This document shows, piece after piece, positions 1-13,600 of a stretch of 64,000 bases of DNA. How positions within the stretch are numbered: position 1 is the first letter of the stretch; each line of letters opens with the position of its first letter. Made by a program: the position numbers and the translations under genes. The notes under the pieces were generated by a model that was not told the DNA's origin, ran no database searches, and saw only the letters and a list, made by a program, of their open reading frames with translations. Origin of the DNA: Lamellibrachia columna (taxonomy: Eukaryota; Annelida; Polychaeta; Sabellida; Siboglinidae); the NCBI GenBank assembly GCA_963662155.1, contig OY759266.1, positions 57,954,010-58,018,009 on the forward strand, given 5' to 3'.

Positions 1-597
1 GTGATGTGGTCAGTGCAACCGGGTGATGAATCTTCAGATTAGGTGGACAGTAGTCTGTAGAGCAGGCATAATTTTCTTGTAGAAAGTCAGTTACAAAGTA
101 GAATACTGCCAGTTACTATCAGATAATCTGACAGGCACAGGCACAATTTTATTTAATTATGTAATTTAATCTATATATTATTACAATTACTATGTTACAA
201 TTACTTGTAACTGATTATGCAACCAGTAATGCAGCATGCTACACATAGTACTGTGTTGTAATTAATTATAAGTGCAGTTGTCACTGAACCTTGTTTAGAG
301 TGAACACAGTAGCAATGCAACTGTGAACAATGCAACTAAATTTTTGTTTTACATTCAAAACAACTACACATATTATGGGTTTAAAAACATCAAAGCTTGG
401 TACGTTTGCTGAATCAGGTAATTTATTAATGAGCACTGCATCTGACTGGTTGGCACGGTAACTAGGACAAAGTTAAAATCTGTATTTGTAAGGGTGGTTC
501 CACTGAGGGTGGAATGTCAATCACCACTTAATCATGAGGTTGCAGTTGACCACAGTATTTGTGAGGTCACACACTTGTAAGGTGACAGGAAATTGCT
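1..597. other. Non-coding, probably intronic or upstream of the RhoGAP gene
   Basis: AT-rich sequence with no recognisable exon, RNA gene or element. The first in-window RhoGAP exon (4675) starts inside a codon, so this stretch is probably part of the preceding intron. The expected short first coding exon (basic N-terminal helix of the BAR domain) was looked for from 1 to 4674 and not seen. Confidence 0.5.
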
Positions 598-1765
598 ATT
601 TAGATATGACCAGTACAGCTACTCCATTTACTTGTTCACTCTGTTTAGATATGACCAGTACAGCTACTCCATTTACTTGTTCACTCTGTTTAGATATGAC
701 CAGTACAGCTACTCCATTTACTTGTCCACTCTGTTTAGATATGACCAGTACAGCTACTCCGTTTACTTGTCCACTCTGTTTAGATATGACCAGTACAGCT
801 ACTCCATTTACTTGTCCACTCTGTTTAGATATGACCAGTACAGCTACTCCGTTTACTTGTCCACTCTGTTTAGATATGACCAGTACAGCTACTCCGTTTA
901 CTTGACCACTCTGTTTAGATATGACCAGTACAGCTACTCCGTTCACTTGTCCACTCTGTTTAGATATGACCAGTACAGCTACTCTGTTTACTTGTCCACT
1001 CTATTTAGATATGACCAGTACAGCTACTCCGTTCACTTGTCCACTCTGTTTAGATATGACCAGTACAGCTACTCTGTTTACTTGTCCACTCTGTTTAGAT
1101 ATGACCAGTACAGCTACTCCATTTACTTGTCCACTCTGTTTAGATATGACCAGTACAGCTACTCCGTTTACTTGTCCACTCTGTTTAGATATGACCAGTA
1201 CAGCTACTCCGTTTACTTGTTCACTCTATTTAGATATGACCAGTACAGCTACTCCATTTACTTGTCCACTCTGTTTAGATATGACCAGTACAGCTACTCC
1301 ATTTACTTGTCCACTCTGTTTAGATATGACCAGTACAGCTACTCCATTTACTTGTCCACTCTGTTTAGATATGACCAGTACAGCTACTCCGTTTACTTGT
1401 CCACTCTGTTTAGATATGACCAGTACAGCTACTCCATTTACTTGTCCACTCTGTTTAGATATGACCAGTACAGCTACTCCGTTTACTTGTCCACTCTGTT
1501 TAGATATGACCAGTACAGCTACTCCATTTACTTGTCCACTCTGTTTAGATATGACCAGTACAGCTACTCCGTTTACTTGTTCACTCTATTTAGATATGAC
1601 CAGTACAGCTACTCCATTTACTTGTCCACTCTGTTTAGATATGACCAGTACAGCTACTCCGTTTACTTGTCCACTCTGTTTAGATATGACCAGTACAGCT
1701 ACTCCATTTACTTGTCCACTCTGTTTAGATATGACCAGTACAGCTACTCTGCTACTTGTCCACTC
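598..1765. repeat. 45-bp minisatellite, about 26 copies
   Basis: Tandem copies of a 45-bp unit beginning tttagatatgaccagtacag. Copies differ mainly at a few C/T and A/G positions. Because 45 is a multiple of 3, long reading frames stay open on both strands (15-residue repeats). These have no plausible start context or homology and are a consequence of the period, not evidence of a gene. It lies upstream of exon A of the RhoGAP gene. Confidence 0.95.
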
Positions 1766-1951
1766 TGCTCACCCTAATCTGTTTTGTACATGTATACTAC
1801 ACTGTTTAGTGGTTGGCCTGCTCAAACTAGCCACATCTTAATCCATTGATGGTGTATCCTGCAGTTGTCTTGGTAGAATAAAAGAAATCAATAATTGCCA
1901 TGATCTCTTGTATTACAACATTCATTCTGTATGAATTTAACTAACAATATT

Positions 1952-2515
1952 CTCGACTTCCTTAGATCTGCTGACGTTGTAGTGATAGCACTGACGGTAA
2001 CTCAGGGTTTGTAGTCTCGACTTCCTTAGATCTGCTGACGTTGTAGTGATAGCACTGACGGTAACTCAGGGTTTGTAGTCTCGACTTACTTAGATCTGGT
2101 GACGTTGTAGTGATAGCACTGAGGGTAACTCAGGGTTTGTAGTCTCGACTTACTTAGATCTGGTGATGTTGTAGTGATAGCACTGACGGTAACTCAGGGT
2201 TTGTAGTCTCGACTTCCTTAGATCTGCTGACGTTGTAGTGATAGCACTGAGGGTAACTCAGGGTTTGTAGTCTCGACTTACTTAGATCTGGTGACGTTGT
2301 AGTGAAAGCACTGACGGTAACTCAGGGTTTGTAGTCTCGACTTCCTTAGATCTGCTGACGTTGTAGTGATAGCACTGAGGGTAACTCAGGGTTTGTAGTC
2401 TCGACTTACTTAGATCTGCTGACACTGTAGTGATAGCACTGAGGGTAACTCAGGGTTAGTATTCTCGACTTCCTTAGATCTGCTGACATTGTAGTGATAG
2501 CACTGAGGGTAACTC
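1952..2515. repeat. 64-bp minisatellite, about 9 copies
   Basis: Tandem 64-bp units beginning ctcgacttccttagatctgc. Variants are interspersed (cttcc/cttac, gacgg/gaggg) and the copies change gradually along the array. It shares no sequence with the 45-bp array 190 bp upstream. Confidence 0.93.
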
Positions 2516-4674
2516 CGGGAAAGATGAAAAGTCATGGAATTTGACAATTTTGATTCTGGGCTTGGTAAGCCATGGAAAGCAAACTGCTTACAAAAAATAT
2601 ATATAAATGAAACTTTTTACATATAAACTAACATTTATTTTGCACAAGTAGTATCTTCATCAAGTAAAGCTGTTATGTTTGTAAACAAATTCAAACATGG
2701 GCAAGGCAATGCTTTGTAGTAGTTTAATGTGTAGAAAAGGGTCATGGAAATTTATATTGCCAGGTCATGGGAAGTCCTGAAAAGTCATGGAATTTGAAAG
2801 TAAAAGATATACAAACCCTGCAATGTAACTGGTGAAAGTTGACAGTGTGATGTCATCAAACGCATCTTGGGACTATGATGTCAGTCATAGTCATATGACA
2901 ACATCAGCCAACATTACAAATGTTTAAATTTAGAGCACTCACCAGACTTTTTTAAGCAGTAAAGGTTGTCAGCCAAATAGGCTGGGGTCCTCAGGTGCAC
3001 ATCTGCTGGCTCACGGAGAGGAGCATTTGTTACTTACTCAACTGTCAAGACAACCCAGGTTTAGAGTATGGACTGGTATTGAAACATGAAACAGACCAGC
3101 TTCCCATATAAGGCTATAACCTTTTCATAGGTTTAGTGCTAGTGTTTTGCCATTATAGAACTGAAAGGACAACATGGCTCAACATATGTAACATAATCCC
3201 CATTGGCATTGCACAGTGGCCCATAGAATGATGGTGATGGGATCCATGTGAAGTTGATGTGCCATTCCTTGGCTTGACAAACCTTTGGTTATTCTGTTCT
3301 TTTTGTGTGTTCATTATTTCCAAATCTGTGTTGAAAATAACCTGCTTGATACATTCATGGTGGACGTGAACAGTTGTCCTGTTTGAGGATAGAGGGATTG
3401 GTAGTTTTAAAAATATACCTAATAAACTAAAACAACAATTTGGAGAATATTTCCAACTAATCATGTTTAAGCTACCATAATTTAGAAAAAGGTTGCAAAG
3501 CTGGGCTTAAACAAGATAGTTCATATTTAACAGTGAGTGTCATCAGACAAGTACATGGATCATTTTGAGGCTTGTTTGCTGCTAACGTAAAGAGGTTGCC
3601 ATGGAAACACTGGTGTCTGAGAGTAACCATGGCATCGCTGGGGTGGTACCAGGTGTCTAGGAGAATCATCTTGATTTAATTATACTTTCTAGACATCTAC
3701 CTTTGTGTCTCTAACATAGGTGCATCTGTATTATACTGCATTTATGTGATATTGTATTACCACTCCCAGTGTTGTGTTCTTAAATAACACAAGAATCAAT
3801 CAAGTGTTCTAATAACTCACTGACTGGAATCAGAGGTAACGTTTATCGCATTAATTGCTGAACAGTACTAGCATTGCCACAACATAATAGTAAATTATGC
3901 TTAAAGAACCTGTATAACGGTGCTATTTTAGTATATCCCTCAGTTACCTTATAGTGGCTTATCATTTTAAAAAGGTGGTCATTTGTTGGTTTCTCAATGC
4001 AACAAATGTGTCAACACACTGTTGTACATGTGTCAACACACTGTTGTACATGTATCAACACATAAAGTCTAAACAGTTACTGCATTTAATGACTTATGGA
4101 AGAGGTGTGGCAAAAAGTGGGAAGATGGAAATTGGCCCAAAAAAATGGTGGGAGTTGGGAGGTTGGTCCCCAAAACAGGTGGGAGATGGGAGGTTGAGAC
4201 CTATGACCATCTCCCCACCCCCGTAAGTGGCAAGTGGGAGGTTAGATCTAAGAATGGTAGTTAAACCCCAAAACAGATGGACGTTGGGGAGTTGAAACCC
4301 CTGCCTCACCCTATCATTTATAAACCACTATATGTGATGTCCAATCTGTGTGGTCCTGTCAGCTCATTGAACTGTATTTAATACAATCCTGATAGTTGGA
4401 TGACTGCTAGCATGCTACATCTGTTTGTTGACATTCTACTGAAATAAGCTGGCAGTCTCTCTTGAACATTATTTAACTGACATGCAAGACTCATCCAACT
4501 GCATTCATACTCACAACACCCATGTCTGTTCATGACAGCCATGGCAGGGCGGACCACGCTAGTGTTGCTATGTTCCTTGTTGCTAGGTCGGCATGGCCTC
4601 CACACAATGCAATGGCCATGGCACGCTGTAGAGGTCTGTTGTTGCTTCACATGCTGTCTTACTCTTGCATTCAG
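2516..4674. other. Intronic stretch with short repeats
   Basis: No exon recognised. At 2523-2825 there is a dispersed-repeat-like segment with aaaagtcatggaatttga twice (about 2526 and 2779), ending near an aaaccctgcaat motif. At 4013-4060 a 21-bp unit (gtcaacacactgttgtacat) is present about 2.5 times. At 4100-4320 there is a purine-rich imperfect repeat of 'gtgggaggttg'-like blocks. The 3' end is the polypyrimidine/CAG acceptor of exon A at 4674. Confidence 0.5.
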
Positions 4675-7600
4675 GGCTGCGAGGTCAGAGGTCCTGACTG
4701 AGGACCTACAGACTCTAGAGAGGCGGGTGGACCTGGTCAAGCAAGTATGGCACACCATGGTGAAGAAGCTGCAGACTTGCAGTCAGTCACAGTCCGGCGA
4801 CTTTGAGAGACGACTGGTGCGTGTCACTTCCTTTAGTCACTTCCTGCTTTTGTGGATGTGTTCACACACGTAGTTCAGTCCATGATTGTTAATTTACTGT
4901 ACTTTTTATTTATGTATATAGCAGTCTTGGTGTCAGTTATAGTGAACAATTTCAAACAAAGTCAGAGGTCTAATGTGCACAGTGAAAAAACACTTATGAC
5001 AAACACAGATTTGACAATAGTGCTTCAAACCTAAGTATGGATAGGGATTTGTTCCATTGAGATTAGTTTGATGTTACGAGTTAGATGATGAATCCCATAG
5101 TTCTTGTAGAATAACATGAAATGTACAAAAATAACACATTTAACCAAAGTGTTACAATGTGTTACAAAATGTTTAATATACATCAAACTAAGTGCATTGA
5201 CTTGATCTTGGGCATGTATTCTGTGGGTTTCAGTGTTGATGACAAGATCCTGTTGTTGTTCAAGTGAAAATCCACCAGGCTCCCAATAATAATTCAAAGT
5301 CATAATTTCAGTGCAAAAACTGTTCTACTTTGCTGCCTGTGGAATATGTTAGCAGTAATAAATAGGTTTATTTTTAGACCAAAGGTTGTTGAATTAATCC
5401 ACAAGACATGGAATTTATGTGATTGTTCAATGTGCAATATGTTTTTTTATTACAGAAAAAGACCCCTGAGGCAGGTCTGTACCATAGCATGATTGAGTCG
5501 GCCAATCTACTGGGAACCGACACGCTTCTAGGGTGAGAGCTTCTAGTACAGTCTTTTAAATAGCTTTGTGTAGACAGATTGCAGTGCGGTGTACAGTCTT
5601 TTAAATAGCTTTGTGTAGACAGATTGCAGTGCGGTGTACAGTCTTTTAAATAGCTTTGTGTACACAGATTGCAGTGTGGTGTGCATTCTTTTAAATAGCT
5701 TTGTGTAGACAGATTGCAGTGCGGTGTACAGTCTTTTAAATAGCTTTGTGTACACAGATTGCAGTGTGGTGTGCATTCTTTTAAATAGCTTTGTGTAGAC
5801 AGATTGCAGTGCGGTGTACAGTCTTTTAAATAGCTTTGTGTACACAGATTGCAGTGTGGTGTGCATTCTTTTAAATAGCTTTGTGTAGACAGATTGCAGT
5901 GCGGTGTACAGTCTTTTAAATAGCTTTGTGTACACAGATTGCAGTGTGGTGTGCATTCTTTTAAATAGCTTTGTGTAGACAGATTGCAGTGCGGTGTACA
6001 GTCTTTTAAATAGCTTTGTGTAGACAGATTGCAGTGTGGTGTGCATTCTTTTAAATAGCTTTGTGTAGACAGATTGCAGTGCGGTGTACAGTCTTTTAAA
6101 TAGCTTTGTGTACACAGATTGCAGTGTGGTGTGCATTCTTTTAAATAGCTTTGTGTAGACAGATTGCAGTGCGGTGTACAGTCTTTTAAATAGCTTTGTG
6201 TAGACAGATTGCAGTGCGGTGTACAGTCTTTTAAATAGCTTTGTGTAGACAGATTGCAGTGCAGTGTACATTCTTTTAAATAGCTTTGTGTAGACAGATT
6301 GCAGTGCGGTGTACAGTCTTTTAAATAGCTTTGTGTAGACAGATTGCAGTGCGGTGTGCATTCTTTTAAATAGCTTTGTGTAGACAGATTGCAGTGCGGT
6401 GTACAGTCTTTTAAATAGCTTTGTGTACACAGATTGCAGTGTGGTGTGCATTCTTTTAAATAGCTTTGTGTACACAGATTGCAGTGCGGTGTACATTCTT
6501 TTAAATAGCTTTGTGTACACAGATTGCAGTGTGGTGTGCATTCTTTTAAATAGCTTTGTGTAGACAGATTGCAGTGCGGTGTACATTCTTTTAAATAGCT
6601 TTGTGTACACAGATTGCAGTGTGGTGTGCATTCTTTTAAATAGCTTTGTGTAGACAGATTGCAGTGTGGTGTGCATTCTTTTAAATAGCTTTGTGTAGAC
6701 AGATTGCAGTGCGGTGTACATTCTTTTAAATAGCTTTGTGTACACAGATTGCAGTGTGGTGTGCATTCTTTTAAATAGCTTTGTGTAGACAGATTGCAGT
6801 GTGGTGTGCATTCTTTTAAATAGCTTTGTGTAGACAGATTGCAGTGCGGTGTACATTCTTTTAAATAGCTTTGTGTAGACAGATTGCAGTGCAGTGTACA
6901 TTCTTTTAAATAGCTTTGTGTAGACAGATTGCAGTGCGGTGTGCATTCTTTTAAATAGCTTTGTGTAGACAGATTGCAGTGTGGTGTGCATTCTTTTAAA
7001 TAGCTTTGTGTAGACAGATTGCAGTGTGGTGTGCATTCTTTTAAATAGCTTTGTGTAGACAGATTGCAGTGCGGTGTACATTCTTTTAAATAGCTTTGTG
7101 TACACAGATTGCAGTGTGGTGTGCATTCTTTTAAATAGCTTTGTGTAGACAGATTGCAGTGTGGTGTGCATTCTTTTAAATAGCTTTGTGTAGACAGATT
7201 GCAGTGCGGTGTACAGTCTTTTAAATAGCTTTGTGTAGACAGATTGCAGTGCAGTGTACATTCTTTTAAATAGCTTTGTGTACACAGATTGCAGTGTGGT
7301 GTGCATTCTTTTAAATAGCTTTGTGTAGACAGATTGCAGTGCGGTGTACATTCTTTTAAATAGCTTTGTGTAGACAGATTGCAGTGCAGTGTACATTCTT
7401 TTAAATAGCTTTGTGTAGACAGATTGCAGTGCGGTGTACAGTCTTTTAAATAGCTTTGTGTAGACAGATTGCAGTTCGATGTACATCTTAGTGGTAGTGG
7501 ATTATTCTGTCAACAAACACATGGGAGAGAGTGCACCAGTGCATGGGAGAGAGTGCACCAGTGCATATTCCAGCTAAAAAGGTTCAAGTTTCACCTTCAC

Positions 7601-10600
7601 TGTTTGCCTCTGGCAATGATAGTGACTGACGTACATGAAATATAACTACAAAACTAATTCTCGCTTTTGGTTAATACCTTAAGTTTATATATTTTGATTC
7701 ACGCACACATTGGGATGAAGTTGTTGAAAGTGTCTGAAAATATGGAATATGCCGGTCTTGTGTGGATGTTCTCTGAAACTGTTGTAAACATTGTAGGCCG
7801 ATGATGAAGTTATGTGGCGACGCACAGGGAAACCTCGCTCACTCACTTGTCAACTATGAGATTGCTGTTGAGACGAAAGTTACTTCTCCCATCCAGCAAC
7901 TGCTTGAGGTTAGTGTCAATTTCTATGCTATCCAGTACACATGCTAACCAGTTGTTTTGCAAAATCTTCAAATGTAAATACTTTTAAAATGTATTTAATT
8001 GCATTTGACCCAATGTCTGCTGACGAGGCTGTCTTTAGTGTTTTGAACTCCCAAGACATACATGTTCCAGCTGTGCCTGTTAACAGAATGGTTGTTGTAC
8101 TGCTGATCTTATGGCAGAAACTATTAGAAAGTTGGCGGAAACCAAGGCTGGAAAGACAGAGGGAAACATGGAGAAGAACAGTTCACAGTTTATTCAAATA
8201 GGAAGGAATTGGGTTGAAAGTATGGCAGTAGTGGTGGTCTCAGTATGGCAGTAGTGGTGGTCTCAGTATGGCAGTAGTGGTGGTCTCAGTATGGCAGTAG
8301 TGGTGGTCTCAATATGGCAGTAGTGGTGTCAATATGGCAGTAGTGGTGGTCTCAGTATGGCAGTAGTGGTGGTCTCAGTATGGCAGTAGATGTGGTCTCA
8401 GTATGGCAGTAGTGGTGGTCTCAGTATGGCAGTAGTGGTGGTCTCAATATGGCAGTAGTGGTGTCAATATGGCAGTAGTGGTGGTCTCAGTATGGCAGTA
8501 GTGGTGGTCTCAGTATGGCAGTAGATGTGGTCTCAGTATGGCAGTAGTGGTGGTCTCAGTATGGCAGTAGTGGTGGTCTCAATATGGCAGTAGTGGTGGT
8601 CTCAATATGGCAGTAGTGGTGTCAATATGGCAGTAGTGGTGGTCTCAGTATGGCAGTAGTGGTGGTCTCAATATGGCAGTAGTGGTGGTCTCAGTATGGC
8701 AGTAGTGGTGGTCTCAGTATGGCAGTAGTGGTGGTCTCAATATGGCAGTAGTGGTGGTCTTCGTATGGCAGTAGTGGTGGTCTCAGTATGGCAGTAGTGG
8801 TGGTCTCAGTATGGCAGTAGTGGTGGTCTCAATATGGCAGTAGTGGTGGTCTCAATATGGCAGTAGTGGTGTCAATATGGCAGTAGTGGTGGTCTCGGTA
8901 TGGCAGTAGTGGTGGTCTCAATATGGCAGTAGTGGTGGTCTCAGTATGGCGGTAGTGGTGGTCTCAGTATGGCAGTAGTGGTGGTCTTCGTATGGCAGTA
9001 GTGGTGGTCTCAGTATGGCAGTAGTGGTGGTCTCAATATGGCAGTAGTGGTGGTCTCAATATGGCAGTAGTGGTGTCAATATGGCAGTAGTGGTGGTCTC
9101 AGTATGGCAGTAGTGGTGGTCTCAATATGGCAGTAGTGGTGGTCTCAGTATGGCAGTAGTGGTGGTCTCAGTATGGCAGTAGTGGTGGTCTCAATATGGC
9201 AGTAGTGGTGGTCTTCGTATGGCAGTAGTGGTGGTCTCAGTATGGCAGTAGTGGTGGTCTCAGTATGGCAGTAGTGGTGGTCTCAATATGGCAGTAGTGG
9301 TGGTCTCAATATGGCAGTAGTGGTGTCAATATGGCAGTAGTGGTGGTCTCGGTATGGCAGTAGTGGTGGTCTCAATATGGCAGTAGTGGTGGTCTCAGTA
9401 TGGCGGTAGTGGTGGTCTCAGTATGGCAGTAGTGGTGGTCTTCGTATGGCAGTAGTGGTGGTCTCAGTATGGCAGTAGTGGTGGTCTCAATATGGCAGTA
9501 GTGGTGGTCTCAATATGGCAGTAGTGGTGTCAATATGGCAGTAGTGGTGGTCTCAGTATGGCAGTAGTGGTGGTCTCAATATGGCAGTAGTGGTGGTCTC
9601 AGTATGGCGGTAGTGGTGGTCTCAGTATGGCAGTAGTGGTGGTCTTCGTATGGCAGTAGTGGTGGTCTCAGTATGGCAGTAGTGGTGGTCTCAATATGGC
9701 AGTAGTGGTGGTCTCAGTATGGCAGTAGTGGTGGTCTCAGTATGGCAGTAGTGGTGGTCTCAATATGGCAGTAGTGGTGGTCTCAATGTGGCAGTAGTGG
9801 TGTCAATATGGCAGTAGTGGTGGTCTCAGTATGGCAGTAGTGGTGGTCTCAATATGGCAGTAGTGGTGGTCTCAGTATGGCAGTAGTGGTGGTCTTCGTA
9901 TGGCAGTAGTGGTGGTCTCAGTATGGCAGTAGTGGTGGTCTCAGTATGGCAGTAGTGGTGGTCTCAATATGGCAGTAGTGGTGGTCTCAATATGGCAGTA
10001 GTGGTGTCAATATGGCAGTAGTGGTGGTCTCAGTATGGCAGTAGTGGTGGTCTCAATATGGCAGTAGTGGTGGTCTCAGTATGGCGGTAGTGGTGGTCTC
10101 AGTATGGCAGTAGTGGTGGTCTTCGTATGGCAGTAGTGGTGGTCTCAGTATGGCAGTAGTGGTGGTCTCAATATGGCAGTAGTGGTGGTCTCAATATGGC
10201 AGTAGTGGTGTCAATATGGCAGTAGTGGTGGTCTCAGTATGGCAGTAGTGGTGGTCTCAATATGGCAGTAGTGGTGGTCTCAGTATGGCAGTAGTGGTGG
10301 TCTCAGTATGGCAGTAGTGGTGGTCTCAGTATGGCAGTAGTGGTGGTCTCAGTATGGCAGTAGTGGTGGTCTCATTATGGCAGTAGTGTTGGTCTCAGTA
10401 TGGCAGTAGTGGTGGTCTCAGTATGGCAGTAGTGGTGGTCTCAGTATGGCAGTAGTGGTGGTCTCAGTATGGCAGGTGGTGGTGGTCTCAGTATGGCAGT
10501 AGTGGTGGTCTCAGTATGGCAGTAGTGGTGGTCTCAATATGGCAGGTGGTGGTGGTCTCAGTATGGCAGTAGTGGTGGTCTCAGTATGGCGGTAGTGGTG

Positions 10601-13600
10601 GTCTCAGTATGGCAGTAGTGGTGGTCTCAGTATGGCAGTAGTGGTGGTCTCAGTATGGCAGGTGGTGGTGGTCTCAGTATGGCAGTAGTGGTGGTCTCAG
10701 TATGGCAGTAGTGGTGGTCTCAGTATGGCAGTAGTGGTGGTCTCAGTATGGCAGGTGGTGGTCTCAGTATGGCGGTAGTGGTGGTCTCAGTATGGCGGTA
10801 GTGGTGGTCTCAGTATGGCAGTAGTGGTGGTCTCAGTATGGCGGTCTCAGTATGGCGGTAGTGGTGGTCTCAGTATGGCGGTAGTGGTGGTCTCAGTATG
10901 GCAGTAGTGGTGGTCTCAGTATGGCAGGTGGTGGTGGTCTCAGTATGGCAGGTGGTGGTGGTCTCAGTATGGCAGTAGTGGTGGTCTCAGTATGGCAGTA
11001 GTGGTGGTCTCAGTATGGCAGTAGTGGTGGTCTCAGTATGGCAGGTGGTGGTCTCAGTATGGTAGGTGGTAGTCTCAGTATGGCAGTAGTGGTGGTCTCA
11101 GTATGGCAGTAGTGGTGGTCTCAGTATGGCAGTAGTGGTGGTCTCGGTATGGCAGTAGTGGTGGTCTCAGTATGGCAGTAGTGGTGGTCTCAGTATGGCG
11201 GTAGTGGTGATCTCAGTATGGCAGTAGTGGTGGTCTCAGTATGGCAGGTGGTGGTCTCAGTATGGCAGGTGGTGGTCTCAGTATGGTAGGTGGTAGTCTC
11301 AGTATGGCAGGTGGTGGTCTCAGTATGGTAGGTGGTAGTCTCAGTATGGCAGTAGTGGTGGTCTCAGTATGGCAGGTGGTGGTGGTCTCAGTATGGCAGG
11401 TGGTGGTGGTCTCAGTATGGCAGTAGTGGTGGTCTCAGTATGGCAGTAGTGGTGGTCTCAGTATGGCAGTAGTGGTGTCAATATGGCAGTAGTGGTGGTC
11501 TCAGTATGGCAGGTGGTGGTCTCAGTATGGTAGGTGGTAGTCTCAGTATGGCAGTAGTGGTGGTCTCAGTATGGCAGGTGGTGGTGGTCTCAGTATGGCA
11601 GGTGGTGGTGGTCTCAGTATGGCAGTAGTGGTGGTCTCAGTATGGCAGTAGTGGTGGTCTCGGTATGGCAGTAGTGGTGGTCTCAGTATGGCAGTAGTGG
11701 TGGTCTCAGTATGGCAGTAGTGGTGGTCTCAGTATGGCAGGTGGTGGTCTCAGTATGGCAGTAGTGGTGGTCTCAGTATGGCAGTAGTGGTGGTCTCAGT
11801 ATGGCAGTAGTGGTGGTCTCAGTATGGCAGGTGGTGGTGGTCTCAGTATGGCAGGTGGTGGTGGTCTCAGTATGGCAGTAGTGGTGGTCTCAGTATGGCA
11901 GTAGTGGTGGTCTCAGTATGGCAGGTGGTGGTCTCAGTATGGCAGTAGTGGTGGTCTCAGTATGGCAGTAGTGGTGGTCTCAGTATGGCAGTAGTGGTGG
12001 TCTCAGTATGGCAGGTGGTGGTGGTCTCAGTATGGCAGGTGGTGGTGGTCTCAGTATGGCAGTAGTGGTGGTCTCAGTATGGCAGTAGTGGTGGTCTCGG
12101 TATGGCAGTAGTGGTGGTCTCAGTATGGCAGTAGTGGTGGTCTCAGTATGGCAGTAGTGGTGGTCTCAGTATGGCAGGTGGTGGTCTCAGTATGGCAGTA
12201 GTGGTGGTCTCAGTATGACAGGCGATGGTCTCAGTATGGCAGTAGTGATGGTCTAAGTATGACAGGTGATGGTCTAAGTATGACAGGTGATGGTCTCAGT
12301 ATGACAGGTGATGGTCTCAGTATGACAGGTGATGGTCTCAGTATGGCAGGTGATGGTCTCAGTATGGCAGGTGGTGGAGTATGAATTAACTAAGTAAGGG
12401 AGTATCGGGCTGAAGTTCTTGGTCAGCTTCAGCTGTACATGGATAGCCATGGTGATCCAGGCCAGAACTGACCTCAGGTCAGGCCAAGACGGGCTGAAAT
12501 ACCAAGATGCACATATACCAGTGAAGTGATAGCTTGTGGAGTAACCATTACTGTTGGATAATTAATGTTAAGGTAACTGTACAAATCTAGCACTGCATAT
12601 ACAAGGACGTGGTGGAACCAGGTTCAATGCATGTTGTGTCGGTTGTCTCCAGAATGAAATCCCCACCATACAGAAACTGCGCAAACAGTTGTCCAGGTTG
12701 ACACTAGACATGGACTCTGTTAGAACCAGGTACGTTCACAGTCTCTCTCACCGCATGTAGACACGGTTCAAAACTAACACACCTTTCAACGTATCCAGAT
12801 TTGACTCATATCTCAGCACTGGAAATTAGCCACAGAAAAATTATGTATTTTGGAAAGTAGAAATGATCAACAACTGAACAGTTTTGACAAGTTACTTGAT
12901 GCTAAAACTTGTCCAACGTGATTTCAGTTAGTTCCAGACATTCAGATAAGCATTTGTTTAGAACCATGTGTAGAAACCACATAGCTGCATATTGTGTTTC
13001 TGAAATGTTTTAATTTATGGACATGCTTTATAAGATGAATTCTTCGTACTGATCGAACCACCATTGTGGCATCACCAACATCATCAACAACATCATCAAC
13101 AACATCATCACCAACATCATCAACAACATCATCACCAACATCATCAACAACATCATCACCAACATCATCAACAACTTGTATTTCAGCCACATATGCAGAA
13201 TTACAGTTATGGAACTGATGACATAAAAAACTATTTTTACCCTTTCTGTGATATCCACTATTTTTGCCCCTGGGAAACACACTACCATGTCGTCCCCCTT
13301 ATTTTTGACTATTGAGTCCCCCACATACACCCTCGCTTTCCTTGTAACACCCTCTATCACTACCTCAGAGTAACTCTTTCGTCATTTCCCTTCTGTCATA
13401 TCTGTCCTGCAGTCATGCCATGTGGCACTATGTTGTCCATCTCCTTCTCACCCATCAACTTGTCACCTTTCCCTCTTGTCTCGTGATTTTCTTGCGCTCA
13501 TGTCGCCTTCGCACCTGTCACCTTCCAGCCAGTCTTTCATCTCCTTCCGTCCCGTTTCCTTCTGTCCTGTCTAATGGTTACACAAGGTTGCAATCTGGAC

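Noticed and set aside
593..1841. 394- and 306-codon ORFs on the plus strand
   Set aside because: Two overlapping frames of the same 45-bp minisatellite; repeat artefacts.
5543..7486. 647-codon minus-strand ORF
   Set aside because: Entirely within a 45-bp tandem array; open only because the period is a multiple of 3 and the unit lacks a stop in that frame. No homology or splice context.
7941..8201. 86-codon ORF after exon C
   Set aside because: Starts inside the intron after a good donor, has no homology and ends before the 23-bp array.
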